Shown here one piece after another: positions 11,641-23,385 of a stretch of 64,000 nucleotides of DNA. This DNA is from Stercorarius parasiticus (lineage: Eukaryota > Chordata > Aves > Charadriiformes > Stercorariidae), in assembly GCA_013396915.1 (NCBI GenBank), contig VWZL01000904.1, positions 1,071,892 to 1,135,891 of the forward strand, in the 5' to 3' direction. A model generated the notes under the pieces. That model saw nothing but the letters and a program-made list of their open reading frames with translations. It had not been told where the DNA came from and ran no database searches. How positions within the stretch are numbered: the stretch's first letter is position 1; each line of letters begins with the position of its first letter. The translations under genes and the position numbers were made by a program.

Positions 11641-12969
11641 AGCCTTCTCATTATTTATCCTTGCATAGTAAAGTGAGAATGTCTGTTTAAGCTGTAGAAC
11701 AATGTTACCAGAAGAACAAATGTGTATATTCTGGCAGTGATGACTTATTTTGTAGAAATGAGAGACAATAACCATCTGGGAGTGAGATTCTAGATTAGTC
11801 AGTGAATGTGCTGGGTTGGTTCTTTGTCCTAGTACTAGGAAGTAACTTGACCATTTTGTCACATGGAATATATAAAATACATAATTATAAAAGCTGGAAT
11901 CTAGACTTAGAAATCAAAAGACTCTTTATAAATTAAAAATTTTTAATCTTTTGCCCTCCCCAGTACTAGGAATGCTGGAGGGTAGAGGTAAAGTGGGAGG
12001 AACTAGGAACACGCCTCTTTCATTAAAGGAAAGCAATCGGTTATGCTTCTTCTAATCGTTATATTTAGAGAGACTGACGTTTATTTCCTAAGACATGAAA
12101 CACAGATTTTCTGAGTGAAAGTTGTATATTGCAGTAATTCCTCTCTTAAGCCTTCAAAGTGCAAAAAGTCAGGCTATATGAGAGTATGCATAATGAGAAA
12201 TGTAGTCTTCTTTAAGGGCTGTAAACAAATAAAAAGATTCAATTTTTTCAGTAGCTCATAGCTTCTATACAACTGATAAGATAAACAATATACCTGTTTT
12301 CAATTAATAATTAAGTTGCACTAAAAAAATAGATGGAAATGCATGTTCCCTTTGATATCTTCTGCTTTTTTGAATTGATTACACCAATACACAAAAATGT
12401 CTTTTCTGTGGTTTATCACAGAATAGTTTTGCATTGGTGATAGAGATGTTGGCATTTTTCTATTAGAAGAAAGTTGAGATAGTGGTGACCACTGAGCAGC
12501 TTCCTCCCTAAGATAGGTATGCGGACTGTTGCTTTGACAGAAGAGAACAGGATAAAGAACATATATATGAAATACATAAATTCCTCTAAAAAATTCCTCA
12601 AAAAGGCACAGATGCCTTTGCATGGTTTTCTGCATTTCAAAGTTTCCACCAAACCATAGATACTATAGTAGGTTTTCTTGATAATAAAAATATGCTGCTC
12701 ACATTAATGTTTATATATAGACTCATTCCAACGTGCATCATTGCGTCTTCATCGCTCCAGCCTTGCAGAGAACAGTCTGTACCAAGTTAGTTCATAGTCA
12801 ACTTCAGGTGTGACTGTCAATGCATATGAAAATCATGACTTCCTATAGTTTCTGAGTACATCCTGTTCTTTTTTCTCTTGAATGATGGAGAAGTTGAATG
12901 CATCAGTTCTCTAAGCACTCTGTATTTGAAAGTTTTTGTGCACAAAAAGGAATAATGCATGTTTTTATC
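11641..12969. other. Unannotated A+T-rich DNA
   Basis: Nothing is recognisable. The minus-strand open frames at 11635-11862 and 12321-12652 have no domain signature. Confidence 0.5.
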
Positions 12970-13070
12970 TGGCCCTAACTCCACAAAGCACTTAGGCTCA
13001 ATTCAAGAAAGTATTCCTAGCCAAGAGAGCCTTTTAGCACACGCTTAAATGCTTTGCTGAAGCATGGCCA
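12970..13070. repeat. Short palindromic ancient interspersed repeat
   Basis: The left half (TGGCCCTAACTCCACAAAGC from 12970, then ACTTAG) mirrors the right half (TTAAATGCTTTGCTGAAGCA then TGGCCA, ending at 13070). This is the layout of a short repeat I remember as common in turtle, crocodile and bird DNA, in which CAGCAAAGCACTTAAGCAC and its complement sit at opposite ends. I do not know its class; a palindromic MITE-like element is one option. The copy is strongly diverged in the middle. Confidence 0.6.
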
Positions 13071-16000
13071 GTTAGAGCAGATTGCCAACATTTTGTGTCA
13101 TGAGCAATTGTCTACTCTTACTTACATTCATCTGCCTTCACTGCAGTTGATAGGTTTGCTTAATGCAATTACTGCTGCAAATCTAGCATGCAGTTAGGGG
13201 TCTTTCACAAAGCAGCTCCTTTAACTCGTAAGCTGACCACTACATGCTTTCTCTTTTCAGTTCAGGAGCCCCAGTCCTCCTTTTGGACTTTCATGTTTAC
13301 GTAGTAATAGTAGTCTAGCTAGGAGTTTAAAATATCTTTAAAGTGTGTAAGTATAATGTGGCTGGGTGACCAAGCCTGTTTGATTTTTTTTTCCCTTGCT
13401 GCAGTACATTTAAATTTGTAAAATTAATATTTTATTAGAGCTCTCTTTCTGTTTTTAAAATATATTTTGTCAGCACAGTGAAGTTAGTTGATGATGAGCA
13501 TTAGTTTGTGATAAGCATTCAAAACCTTTCAGCTAATTGTTTAACTAAACATCAATGGTGGCCAATATCGTATCTCTAGAGGTTAGAGAGAGATGTGGGT
13601 CCATTCCAGAGTGAGGTCTGACTCACAATTCCATAGCGGGAATGAAAGATAATATTGACTATAATGTTTGTGTATAGCATAATGAACACTTTGTATGCAT
13701 TTTAAGGGTTTGTTTATGAGCACAGACATGCAAATATAACTCTCTGTGGACAGAGACTTAAGGCCTGGTCTTGAGAAAAATTTGATCTGAATAATATTTG
13801 TATAGTGTTCATCCTTGTTTTGTTAAGTGTTGTCAGTGCTGGGCCTGTCACTATTGGTTCTTAAAGAGATTTTAGTTCATTAGATAAAAAGCTAAAGCTA
13901 TGTTATGCCAAAAATGCAGATTAATTAGTAGTTTGTTAATAATAATTTGTTTTAATTCTCTTTTTCACTTGTGAACATTCTCTTAAAAAAATAGTATGAT
14001 ACTGGAATAAGTGAAAAAGTGAGTGTTCACAATAGTATGGCTTTCTTTCCTAAATTTTCTAACTGTGGTCATGAATGTTGTACAATACGTAAGTGGCATT
14101 TAATTCTAACAACTGCACTGTTCTCATTAACATTAGGTAAGGAATAAAGATAATTATATTAATTTCAAGACAAACTAATAGATACGGACTTGACTAGGAC
14201 ATGTGGGTTCAGTCTTTTGACAACGGGCCTTCTATGTCGTCTCCTTCCTTTGCCTTTAGTCCTCATCTGTTGAAGCACTGTGGATATAAGATTGTTGACT
14301 GTGATGTGCCAGAAATCATAACAGTAACAATAAAAATAATTGAATTTTGTCTTTATTTGTCAGAAACAGTCTACAAACCCAATCTACATGTTCGAGAATC
14401 AAAAAGTGGGACTCGTGCAAGAGCCACAATTTGTGTTTATTATATGGCAGTCTTCAGAGCTACTTACTACTGTAAATCTCTTTTTCTCATTCCTCCTTTC
14501 ATTCTGCTCCCAGATACTCACACAGTTTTCCATGATCTTGCTGATGCAGTCCTGGGCCTTCCTTGTATCAATATTTCCTAGCATAGGGTCTTCTAATTTT
14601 ACTTATCTTTCTTCTTCTAATATTACTATTACTCTTCAGATTGAGGACTTCTCATTCTCAGTCTCCTATAAAACCCCGGGAAGGCCCTTTTGGCTGTGAC
14701 ATGAACCCATTTACTTGATTCCATAAATTCATCTGGTACTCTCCTTGTGATACATTTCCATAAAATGGTCTGCTAGTACTGATCACCCCTATCAGAACAA
14801 GTAAAACCCCGATGATTTGGCTCATCCTTAAGCGTCACATGCTGTCAAATAATTCTGTTATGTGTATGTGAGAAAGCAATATTCTAATAGAAATAAAAGC
14901 TGAAGCTCTCAGCTTGTGTCATAATAGCTGCCTATTTTATTGGAAGTGAAGTTTGATTTAGCTTCAGGAATGCTGGCCTATATATCTTTGCCCAGTGGTG
15001 TGAGAAAAGGGTCTCAAATGAATACTAAATTTTTTGTAGAATGTCTGCACAACTTACACATGTAAAATTTTATAGTGATGTTTTCATTAGTTGTCTTTCT
15101 TTTGAAAGTAAAACTACGGGAAATTGCTTGTGACTGGGGTGACATCATGAATTAGAAAGGACATGAATTTAATCTCTCATAGAGGCAGCTGTGTCTGGTA
15201 TTTTAATATGGTTTTGGAGAGAAACAAAGGAAGGCTAATTAATGTGTTTATGTAAATTCTACAGATTACAGTGTTTAGCCACAGTCAGTTCTTCTTTACC
15301 ATGGAAGGAAATGATGGTTGTCCTGTCCATGTCTGTTGCAGTGATTTAGGGCCTACCCAAACAAATAATTAAAAAACTGTGAATGCTCTCGTTGCTAAAG
15401 ACAAAAGCAATTAAACAACAGGCTGATGAGAAGAAGCTTCTGACAAAATAATTTTATACTAAACGAAGAAATATTTCAGTTCAGATGGTGCTAAGTAATT
15501 GAATTGCAAAACACTGTGCCATGTTACCATGACTGTAAAACAATAAAGATTGTTCTGTGGTAACTGAAAAAAATTCTTAAGGTTGATAACACTGGCAAAT
15601 ATGGATGTCCCACTGAGAAGCATCCTTTGCTTTATGGAAGCGATGAAAAGCCTTCTCTACTTGTTTAAAGGTCTTGTCCTACTATTTCAATTTTTTATTT
15701 CCAGCAGTGGTAGTAACAGAGGTTGAGCCATTGGGAATAAGGCTTAAGTGACCACCTACATTATTGCTGCCATGGTCAGCAGACTTACAGGTCACATATC
15801 CTTATGCACACTACAAGATGTGTAAGCTATTGGTTATGTCTTCATCAATTTGGACCTTTAAATTTTTAATCTGTAGCATAGAAATAATCTTTTCTTTCAG
15901 TTTTATTTCTCTGGAAATTGGTTTCTAAGATGTGCATAATTTTAAGCATTCCTAATTCTATTATGACTGGTCTAGCTTTTGTTAAAATCAATGCTAAATG

Positions 16001-16232
16001 AATTGTCATAAACAATCATAATTTTATAGAGGAAGGAAAAAATGAAATGTAAACAATGTAGTTCTAAGGTTCACCTTTCACTAAGATTCAAATGGAAAAA
16101 CCAGGCCACAGAAACTCTGTAGAAACCAAGCAAACTCTCAAAAGAATGAAATTTTGCAAAGATGGTAGTAGAAATTATATTATGGATTTCTTAAGACAAA
16201 TATTTATACCATAAAAATAATTATATGGAAGA
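13071..16232. other. Long stretch without recognisable genes
   Basis: No gene is supported. About 14190-14700 is pyrimidine-rich on the plus strand and holds two overlapping frames (14201-14581 and 14340-14699) plus one on the minus strand. None has a domain. The composition resembles the antisense of an old LINE, but I could not align it to one. Confidence 0.45.
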
Positions 16233-16720
16233 TTTGTGTCCAACTTTGGAGTCCCCAACATAAGAAGGATATGGACCTGTTGGAGCGGGTCCAGAGGAGG
16301 GCCACCAAGATGCTCAGAGGGCTGGAGCACCTCTCCTATGAGGAAGGGGCTGAGAGAGTTAGAGTTGTTCAGCCTGGAGAAGAGAAGGCTTCAGGGAGAC
16401 CTTATAGCCCCTTCCAGTACCTAAAGGAGGCCTATAGGAGAGACGGGGAGGGACTCTTTATGAGGGAGTGGAGCAATAGGATGAGGGGTAAGGGTTTTAA
16501 ATTGAAAGAGGGAAAATTTAGATTAGATATTAGGAAGAAATTCTGGCACAGGTTGCCCAAAGAAGCTGTAGATTCCCCATCCCTGGAAGTGTTCAGGGCC
16601 AGGCTGGATGGGGCTTTGAGCAACCTGGTCTAGTGGGAGGTGTCCCTGCCCATGGCAGGGGGGTTGGAACTAGATGATCTTTAAGGTCCTTCCAACCCAA
16701 ACCATTCTATGATTCTATGA
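16233..16720 (+). mobile_element. CR1 LINE, 5'-truncated 3' end
   Basis: This is the last 488 bases of a CR1 element on the plus strand. It starts inside the reverse-transcriptase C-terminus: the complete-element block CVQFWVPQYKKD is reduced to TTTGTGTCCAACTTTGGAGT. It then shows LLERVQRRATKMLRGLEHLS in the open piece from 16271 and a readable end, LPKEAVDSPSLEVF, near 16550-16600. It finishes with the CR1 3' end and two copies of the tail unit ATTCTATG, ending at 16720. The frame is nearly intact, so this is one of the younger copies here. Truncation at the 5' end is the usual outcome of target-primed reverse transcription. No clear target-site duplication is visible. Confidence 0.97.
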
Positions 16721-19574
16721 TTTAGAAAAACAGAATAAATAATTTTTAATGCTTCCTTTGGGTCAAATTTGGCACATAGTTTTGGTCAACTATGATAAAA
16801 TTCAAACCAGCTATATATTTTTTTTTACATTTTTATATAGTGCTTGAGTTTCATTATAAAGCAACACTTAGGATAGCTTGTGCTGATAATCCTCCGTCTC
16901 TTCAATGTACCCTCTATTGAAGGAATCTTTCTAAGAATGATCTCACTACTTATGTTTAATGGTGAGATTTCTTGCATCTCAAGGCAGCATTTGTGAATTT
17001 ATTGTAGTTACCTGATCCCTTAGCTGATACTCCAGGCTTAATGTCCTATTTTTACTGTCTTATAATGTTTTACATTCCCAAACTCTCCAAAACGTGTACA
17101 ATAATTCAGTGTAGTTCAAAAGGCTGAAAACTGACAAGAACTAGCTCTTCTGTCTGGGTGAGTTATGATTTATTCTTTTTGCAATAGGTAATATTTCATT
17201 GGTTTTAAATTGGAGGGGGGAATCCCAGGCTTAAAGCTGTTTTACTGTACCCCAGTGAAGCTATCCTTTGTACTTTATTAAAAGCGCATTCAGACTGACT
17301 TCATTTCACAAAAAGTAGGAGTTTTGCTGTTGGGTTTTGCATATGCCAATAACACGGCAGTTGCTATTTGTTACTTTATCGTGGCAGAGGGATCGGTGTC
17401 ATTGGGACAGCCTTGGGAGCAGGGCACTTTGGCTGCCAGCTGAAGTTTAGCCAAAGAAAGAAACAAATACAAAAAATTGCAGTGTGATTTTCTTTTGCAG
17501 AGTGTTACATTTTTATGAAGTGAAAAATCAGTATGTAGAGGAACGTTAATTTTATTGTATGTTAAAACTGTAACAGAATGAGAGAGCTTGACTTAGTGCA
17601 GCGTTGGTTGGAATAAAGACAGTTGGACAGAGTGTGCTGTAGTCCTTGGAGCTGCCCCTTTCCCAGGTGTGCCATATTTAGGCTTTGCCTGTTACTGCAA
17701 ATTGCCACTTCATTGATTCTTGCTGATACTAAAGATCCATAGATGACATCTCATTTCACTCTAAAATTGAAATGCCTTTAGATCACTTTACTTCAGAAGC
17801 TGTAAAGACTTTAAGTTTTGGATACCAAATGCGACATTATCAAGCAGAATTTAACTTTCCTTACTGTCTGAAATCTAGAAATATTTAACTAGACATAAGA
17901 TCAGTCATATAGTGGATCAATATATGGTAATTTTCATATTTGAATAGACCATATGTTTTCTGTTTGCTAAAGATTGTGTTGTTTGGGCTTGGCTTTGTAG
18001 CAGGTAATTTGCAATTTATCTCCTATGAGGTTAATACTGTACAGGGTCTGTTCCACAGATAGGTGCTGTTGTGCATTTTTTTACTCTTACATTATATGGG
18101 AGATCTCCAGAATTCTGTACAGGATTAGAAATGTATCTGATGCTAACTTCTAGCAGGCTTGAGCTATTAAGCAAAACTATGAAATGGCAATTTTATCAGT
18201 TTGACTGACAAACATAGTTAAGGTAGAATATTTTTTCAATGAAAGAAAAGAATACCCTAATGTGGTCTAATGTAACCATCAATAGTAAATGTTTCTTGAA
18301 GAGGAAAAAAATAGTTAAATTATTAGATGTCTCTAAGAATTCTTACCTGCTTATTTTGTATGAATTCACATAGTCTGGTTTTGGCTAAGATATGTAGTAA
18401 GAATACACAGAAACTGCATAGAACATTTGTTCTTTTGTTATTTCCAAAGCAAATATTCCTGTGTAATACCAGGTATCACTTTGTAGGCGCATGTGGGAAA
18501 TGTGGATCTTGGTTCCTGTGTTTGCATGTCTAGTAATTCTGTACTTATTCTTTAGATTAGCATATATATATATATATACTTGCTTATATTTACAAGTCTA
18601 AGTCATCAGATTTTCAATGGTTTAGAATTAATTGCTACAGTTATAATTTCATTAAATGAACCATAGAAAACAGGACTACCTGACCTCCTGAGAGTGCTTC
18701 TAATATAGCTACCTCTCATCAATGTAGAATCAGCTTTATCTAAATTGTATCTGTCAGTTTTCTGCCTAAACCACTCTTAATAGCTTTCAGTGACTGAGTG
18801 GTTTAAGCTAGACTGTATTTCCTGAATTCACTTGTGTGATAGCACAGAAGTCAGTACCAAAAGTCTAAATTCATTAATTTTTTTTTCAGTGGTGCTATTA
18901 ACATTTGAGATTGAGACTATGCTCATGCAATAATGAGAATAAAAAAAGAACAACCAAAAAGTTGTCTTTTGTGGCAAAATCTGTTATGATTCCAGACTAC
19001 TACATAATGAAGATAGTTTATAATTCAGTATTTAGTAGATGCTGCATTGCTATGTAGATCTATTAGACACAAATTTTCACTTTTGCATGGTAGAAATCAA
19101 GACAATTTGTATCAGACTGTAGATGCAATGGCATCCAAACATACATAAATCAATATCCCAAAAAGTTGCTGAGGATGATTGTATGATAAACAAAAGTGAG
19201 GATGGTGGAAGTTTTGTTTTAAGAAGGAAACTTTAAGTACATGTTTATGTTACACATATATATATATTTATGTATGTGCATTTATATTGTGTTGTGTGTC
19301 TATATATATGTTCAAATTATGTATGTTCTAATTATACATATGTTCAAATTATATTTATATATGATCTCTTTTTTTTAAAAATTTTAAATAAAGTAAATGT
19401 TTATATATCAGGTAACAGATTAGGAGAGGATTGAGGAAGGTGACCTGTGGACTATTTTGTATATATAAAGACCAAACACAGGAAGGAATATGTAGGGTGT
19501 TCAATGGGACATTGCACGGGAAAAGATAGAAAATGTAGGTAGAGTCTTGCAAAAAGCTTTTTCAGAAATATATA
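16721..19574. other. Long stretch without recognisable genes
   Basis: No gene or named repeat was recognised. A short AT dinucleotide run occupies 18562-18578, and an AT-rich, TATG-type low-complexity patch lies at about 19253-19360. Confidence 0.5.
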
Positions 19575-19750
19575 TTAAGTGCAAATGATCTCCCAAGAGG
19601 AATGGTAAAAGTGCTATTGTTTAGCACATTAAAAACTTTACTGGTAAAATACTAGAAAATGTACCATGGAGAGCAATCTTGCTCTAGTGCAGAGACAGAA
19701 CGGTTGGCTTACTAAGCATTTTGATCTGTAATACATATGATTCTGTTTTT
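19575..19750 (+). mobile_element. Ancient CR1 LINE 3' end
   Basis: This is a diverged CR1 3' terminus on the plus strand. GATCTCCCAAGAGGAATGGT (about 19586-19605) corresponds to the LPREVV block near the end of the CR1 ORF. It is followed by the TTAAAAAC...ACTGG...AAAATACTAGAAAAT block, then GAGAGCAATCTTGC. The piece closes with ATCTGTAATACATATGATTC, the usual CR1 lead into its short tail repeats. Only the last 180 or so bases of an element are present. It is much older than the copy at 16233-16720. Confidence 0.7.
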
Positions 19751-20069
19751 TCTATTCAGATTTTAAGCACCTCATTTTAAAAAGGCCTGTTCTATAGGCA
19801 CTATTCTAAAAGGGTGTACTGGGAAAAGGAAGTAACGTAGAGAAAAGACAGCATTCATTTCATGTGCATTAATCAAATACGCACCCAGTACGCTAGTACT
19901 TTCCCAACAATGAAAAACATTGTTGCTTCCTTATACAGAGGCAAAGATTATAGGATGGGGAATAGGAAAAAACCCACATTTATGTACACAATGCATTACT
20001 TTGCTTTAAATGGAGTTAGATCCTTAGGAAGAATTTTCATGGGGCTTTTATACAGATATTTTATTATTA

Positions 20070-20270
20070 GCTAATGGAAGTCACTGGGACTGCACATGAG
20101 AAAAAATGCTGTGGGGATTGTATAAAGAATGTCTTAATTAAAGTTATGATTCGGTAAGAGATTAAACCAATTTATCTACCCCTAAGCACATGAGAATTTT
20201 AATTTACTTCAGTAGGTCAATAAGTCGTTGATGTAAGGCAAGTATTTGGGTACATAGGGGCCCACTAGCT
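20070..20270. repeat. Possible ancient palindromic interspersed repeat
   Basis: AATGGAAGTCACTGGGACTG followed by CACATGAG (20074-20101) closely resembles the TGAAGTCAATGGGACTACTC core of a repeat remembered from turtle and bird DNA. A second, weaker match (CCTAAGCACATGAG, then ACTTCAGTAGG, then AGGGGCCC) lies at about 20181-20266. Both are short and diverged, so this is tentative. Confidence 0.4.
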
Positions 20271-23200
20271 ATTGTTGAGATCTAGTAAAATGTCTGCCTA
20301 ACAGTGTAATCCAGTACTACTACCTTCTTTATATTTGGGAAAGATGCAAAAATATGTTTGCAGCAGGCATCCATTATTCCTTTTCAGAAGACTGTCTTCA
20401 TAGTTATTTGCAGTATTCCTCTCTGTTGCATTTACCCTGAAAAATCAGTTCAACCTTTGCCTTTTGGTTTTCTTTTTAGGTCTTAAGTATCCAGCTGTGG
20501 TATCTGGTACATCATAGGTGAGAGCAAAAATAAAGCTTCAAGTCAGAGTACAGGTAGTTTCAACAAAAGTATAGTCCAATTGTATTTGCCACATAATTTG
20601 GTTTTGCCATTTGATCAAATAATTCAATCTCTGTAGAGAATGGCTTCATGATGTATTTTAGAATGGTTGGTCAGAGCAACTGCCTTAGAAAATGGAAGAA
20701 GAATCGTATTGGGAAATTTTAGATGTCTTTTGTTCCTAATAGAATTCCATGTGAGTAACTGTGTTAGATTCAGCTTCTAAACTTCAGATGGTATTTCTCT
20801 AAGCCGGTCAACAGAGTTGATTCTGTGCCTACTGCAGAGTTTCACCTAGAATTTACACTTCCTAAAAATTGGGTTTGCTTGGCAGGTCATCCTCCTTAAT
20901 TCAGCAATAATATCTAATCAGATCTTCCTTAAGAAATCACAAAGGCACTGTTGAACCTGTATCTCTAAGTTTAAGAATTTAGCTGTTTTTTAAAAAAATT
21001 GTTTTTTTTTTTCCTTGCTTACTACACCTTGATTAACAGAATTAGTAATTAACAGTAGACTAGACGCTACAAATAGAAGTTTACCACTTTCATCCTCTTT
21101 TTCTTTTGCATAAATAGAATAGCAGAGGAGATTATCATATGCTCTTCTGATTAGTGACTGTTCTGTCATTGATGAGTTGGCTTTTTTTTTTAAGTTTGGG
21201 CTTAATTGTGTTACTCTTAAGCATAAGTGGTTTAACAAGTGGATAACACATCTGAGCCCTTGAATGTCAAGAATTTTAAATGGAGCTGTCCTGATTCAAA
21301 AATTTATTTGACTAACAATAATTCCATATTAGCACATGTGGCTGTTCTTGCCAATGCTGCCTTTGGATTGCCCCCCAGGCTGAAAGGGCAAGTAGGGAAA
21401 ACTTTACTGGGAATTGCCGTGTGTTTTCCTATAGCCAAATGAAATGCCTCTGAGAATTCCAGAGCATAAATCAAGATTAATTTGTGGGCATGCATACCTA
21501 GGTGATCCTGAGATAAAAACACTAAAAAAAAGAATGTAATGCTCCTGACAAGAGGGAGTTTTTTAGGGTAATGGATACATTCTATTAAAATTTTGAAAAT
21601 ATGAACAGTTCTTTCTGTTATTTGAGTGTTTTTGAAGGACTAATGATTTCTATGTGTGAATTAAAACTGGACTAGAGTAGAATTTTTGCCTAAAAATCTA
21701 CAGTGAAAACATTGGGAAAGTATTATAACCCAGTGAAATATTTATTCATCAGACAGAGAACTGAAAAGATTAAAGAGTCTTTAGGGTAACACTAAAATAT
21801 AATTGGACAATTTCAAATGAAGACATAGGAGCATCACTACAGACCATGGAGAAAACAAGTCGCGTTAAAGCAGAAAACAGGAATTCTTATTTCTAAGCTT
21901 GGTAATAAGTTTGAAGATAATAAAGACTTCAGAGCTAGTGTGCGCTAATAATTTGATCTGGACTGGCCACAGTAATCTTGAAGTGTAGATGGTAATTATA
22001 TATGAAATATAATCAAAGTTGTTTATAATATGACAGTTCTTTCCTTGGGGGAAAAGCGCTTGATTATGCATAGTTCTTTATGGCTTAAAGGAAGAGTGGT
22101 GAAGATGTATAAATATTATGGGACTTCAGAAATTTAAATACTGTTAGCGATATATGCTCAGGTCTATGGAAAGTTTAATTAAAATCTGAACAAATTTACG
22201 ATTATTGCTAGTCTTGTGATTGAAACACAATAGCTGATCTACGTACTGCGGCGTTATGTCTGCACTGAAAGTTTCAAAGTGCCTCTTTGGTCGTCTTTGC
22301 CAACTTAAAAAATAATGTATCCGCTAACTCTTGTGTTCACAGTATTTTACTTTTACTTCTCTCACCTGGATAGTAACTGACTGCTGTAGTCCAGAAATAT
22401 TCCTCCTCAACTGCAAAATAAATGTATTCCTTGTTCTGTTAGTTGTAAGTACTTCTGGTTACAGCAAAACGTATTTAATCTCATTCCTACAATCTGCTGT
22501 TCTTCTGGTAGACAACTCTGTCCCTTAGTGGTGGTTTGGCACTGAGGGTGAGGTGTGAATGAGTCTATGATTAAAGATGAGGTTACTTGGATTCAGAATA
22601 TTCAGTTCAGCCAACTTGTGTGACTCAAAGTTGCAGTGGGTAAGTTTGAACTGACAGATGCCAAATTTGCATTTCATTTGATGTTTATGTATTTTCCTGA
22701 AGGTATTTTTGGTAGCATGTAAATAAAAGTGTCAAGATGTTTCTTGCGAAGTACATCCAGAACTGTTAAGCTGCTGGCATGCAACGTAGTGTCTCAGCAC
22801 ATATTCATGCATTAATAGATAATCTTTTATGAGAGGTGTTCCACGTACTTGACTAAGACCTTAAAATAAAAACAATAGAGTATGTTTTATGCATTGAGGG
22901 TTTTAGCAAAGTTTCTAGGAAGTGTAATACCTGCCAAAAATATCTGGGATCAGTATCCTAGCGCAGACTAGTGGGGGTATAGCTGGAGAGGGATGGAGTC
23001 TCACTGATGCTAAGACATTATAGTACGCACTGATTTTCTGTCGTTATCATCATCAGACAACCTCAGGAGTATTTCTGTTCCAAACCCCCCTGTGTATTGT
23101 CTTCAGGTGAGTTATAAATTTACAGGCAGGAACTCATGAGTCTTGGGATAAAAGTGATTCAGTTTCATTTTCGAGCGTGAATAAATATCACTTGCCTCTG

Positions 23201-23324
23201 CAGTCTCATCTTCCCAAAAATTTCATAAAAAGGCCTGGCTGTGATGCACAATTAAGCCAAAATGAGAGTGTCATTAACACACACTTCAGATTTTCTCTGA
23301 ATGAATGCTAGCTTAGTTGAACTG

Positions 23325-23385
23325 AAGCTGTGGGTTAATTTACAGTTTAATTAATTTACAAGCTGTGTGTTAATTTACAATTTAG
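23325..23385. repeat. Direct duplication, period 35 bases
   Basis: AAGCTGTGGGTTAATTTACA starting at 23325 is repeated as AAGCTGTGTGTTAATTTACA starting at 23360. The similarity continues through AGTTTA versus ATTTA. There are two copies, the second partial. Confidence 0.75.

Noticed and set aside
13750..13790. AAGGCCTGGTCTTGAGAAAA resembling a turtle/bird repeat start
   Set aside because: Only the first dozen bases match and nothing follows.
14201..14699. Overlapping frames of 126 and 119 codons in a pyrimidine-rich stretch
   Set aside because: Two plus frames and one minus frame compete, all reflecting composition. I tried to read the region as antisense LINE sequence and could not align any block.
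16205..16750. Target-site duplication around the CR1 at 16233-16720
   Set aside because: Both flanks are A+T-rich with similar words, but no exact direct repeat abuts the element; CR1 often leaves none.
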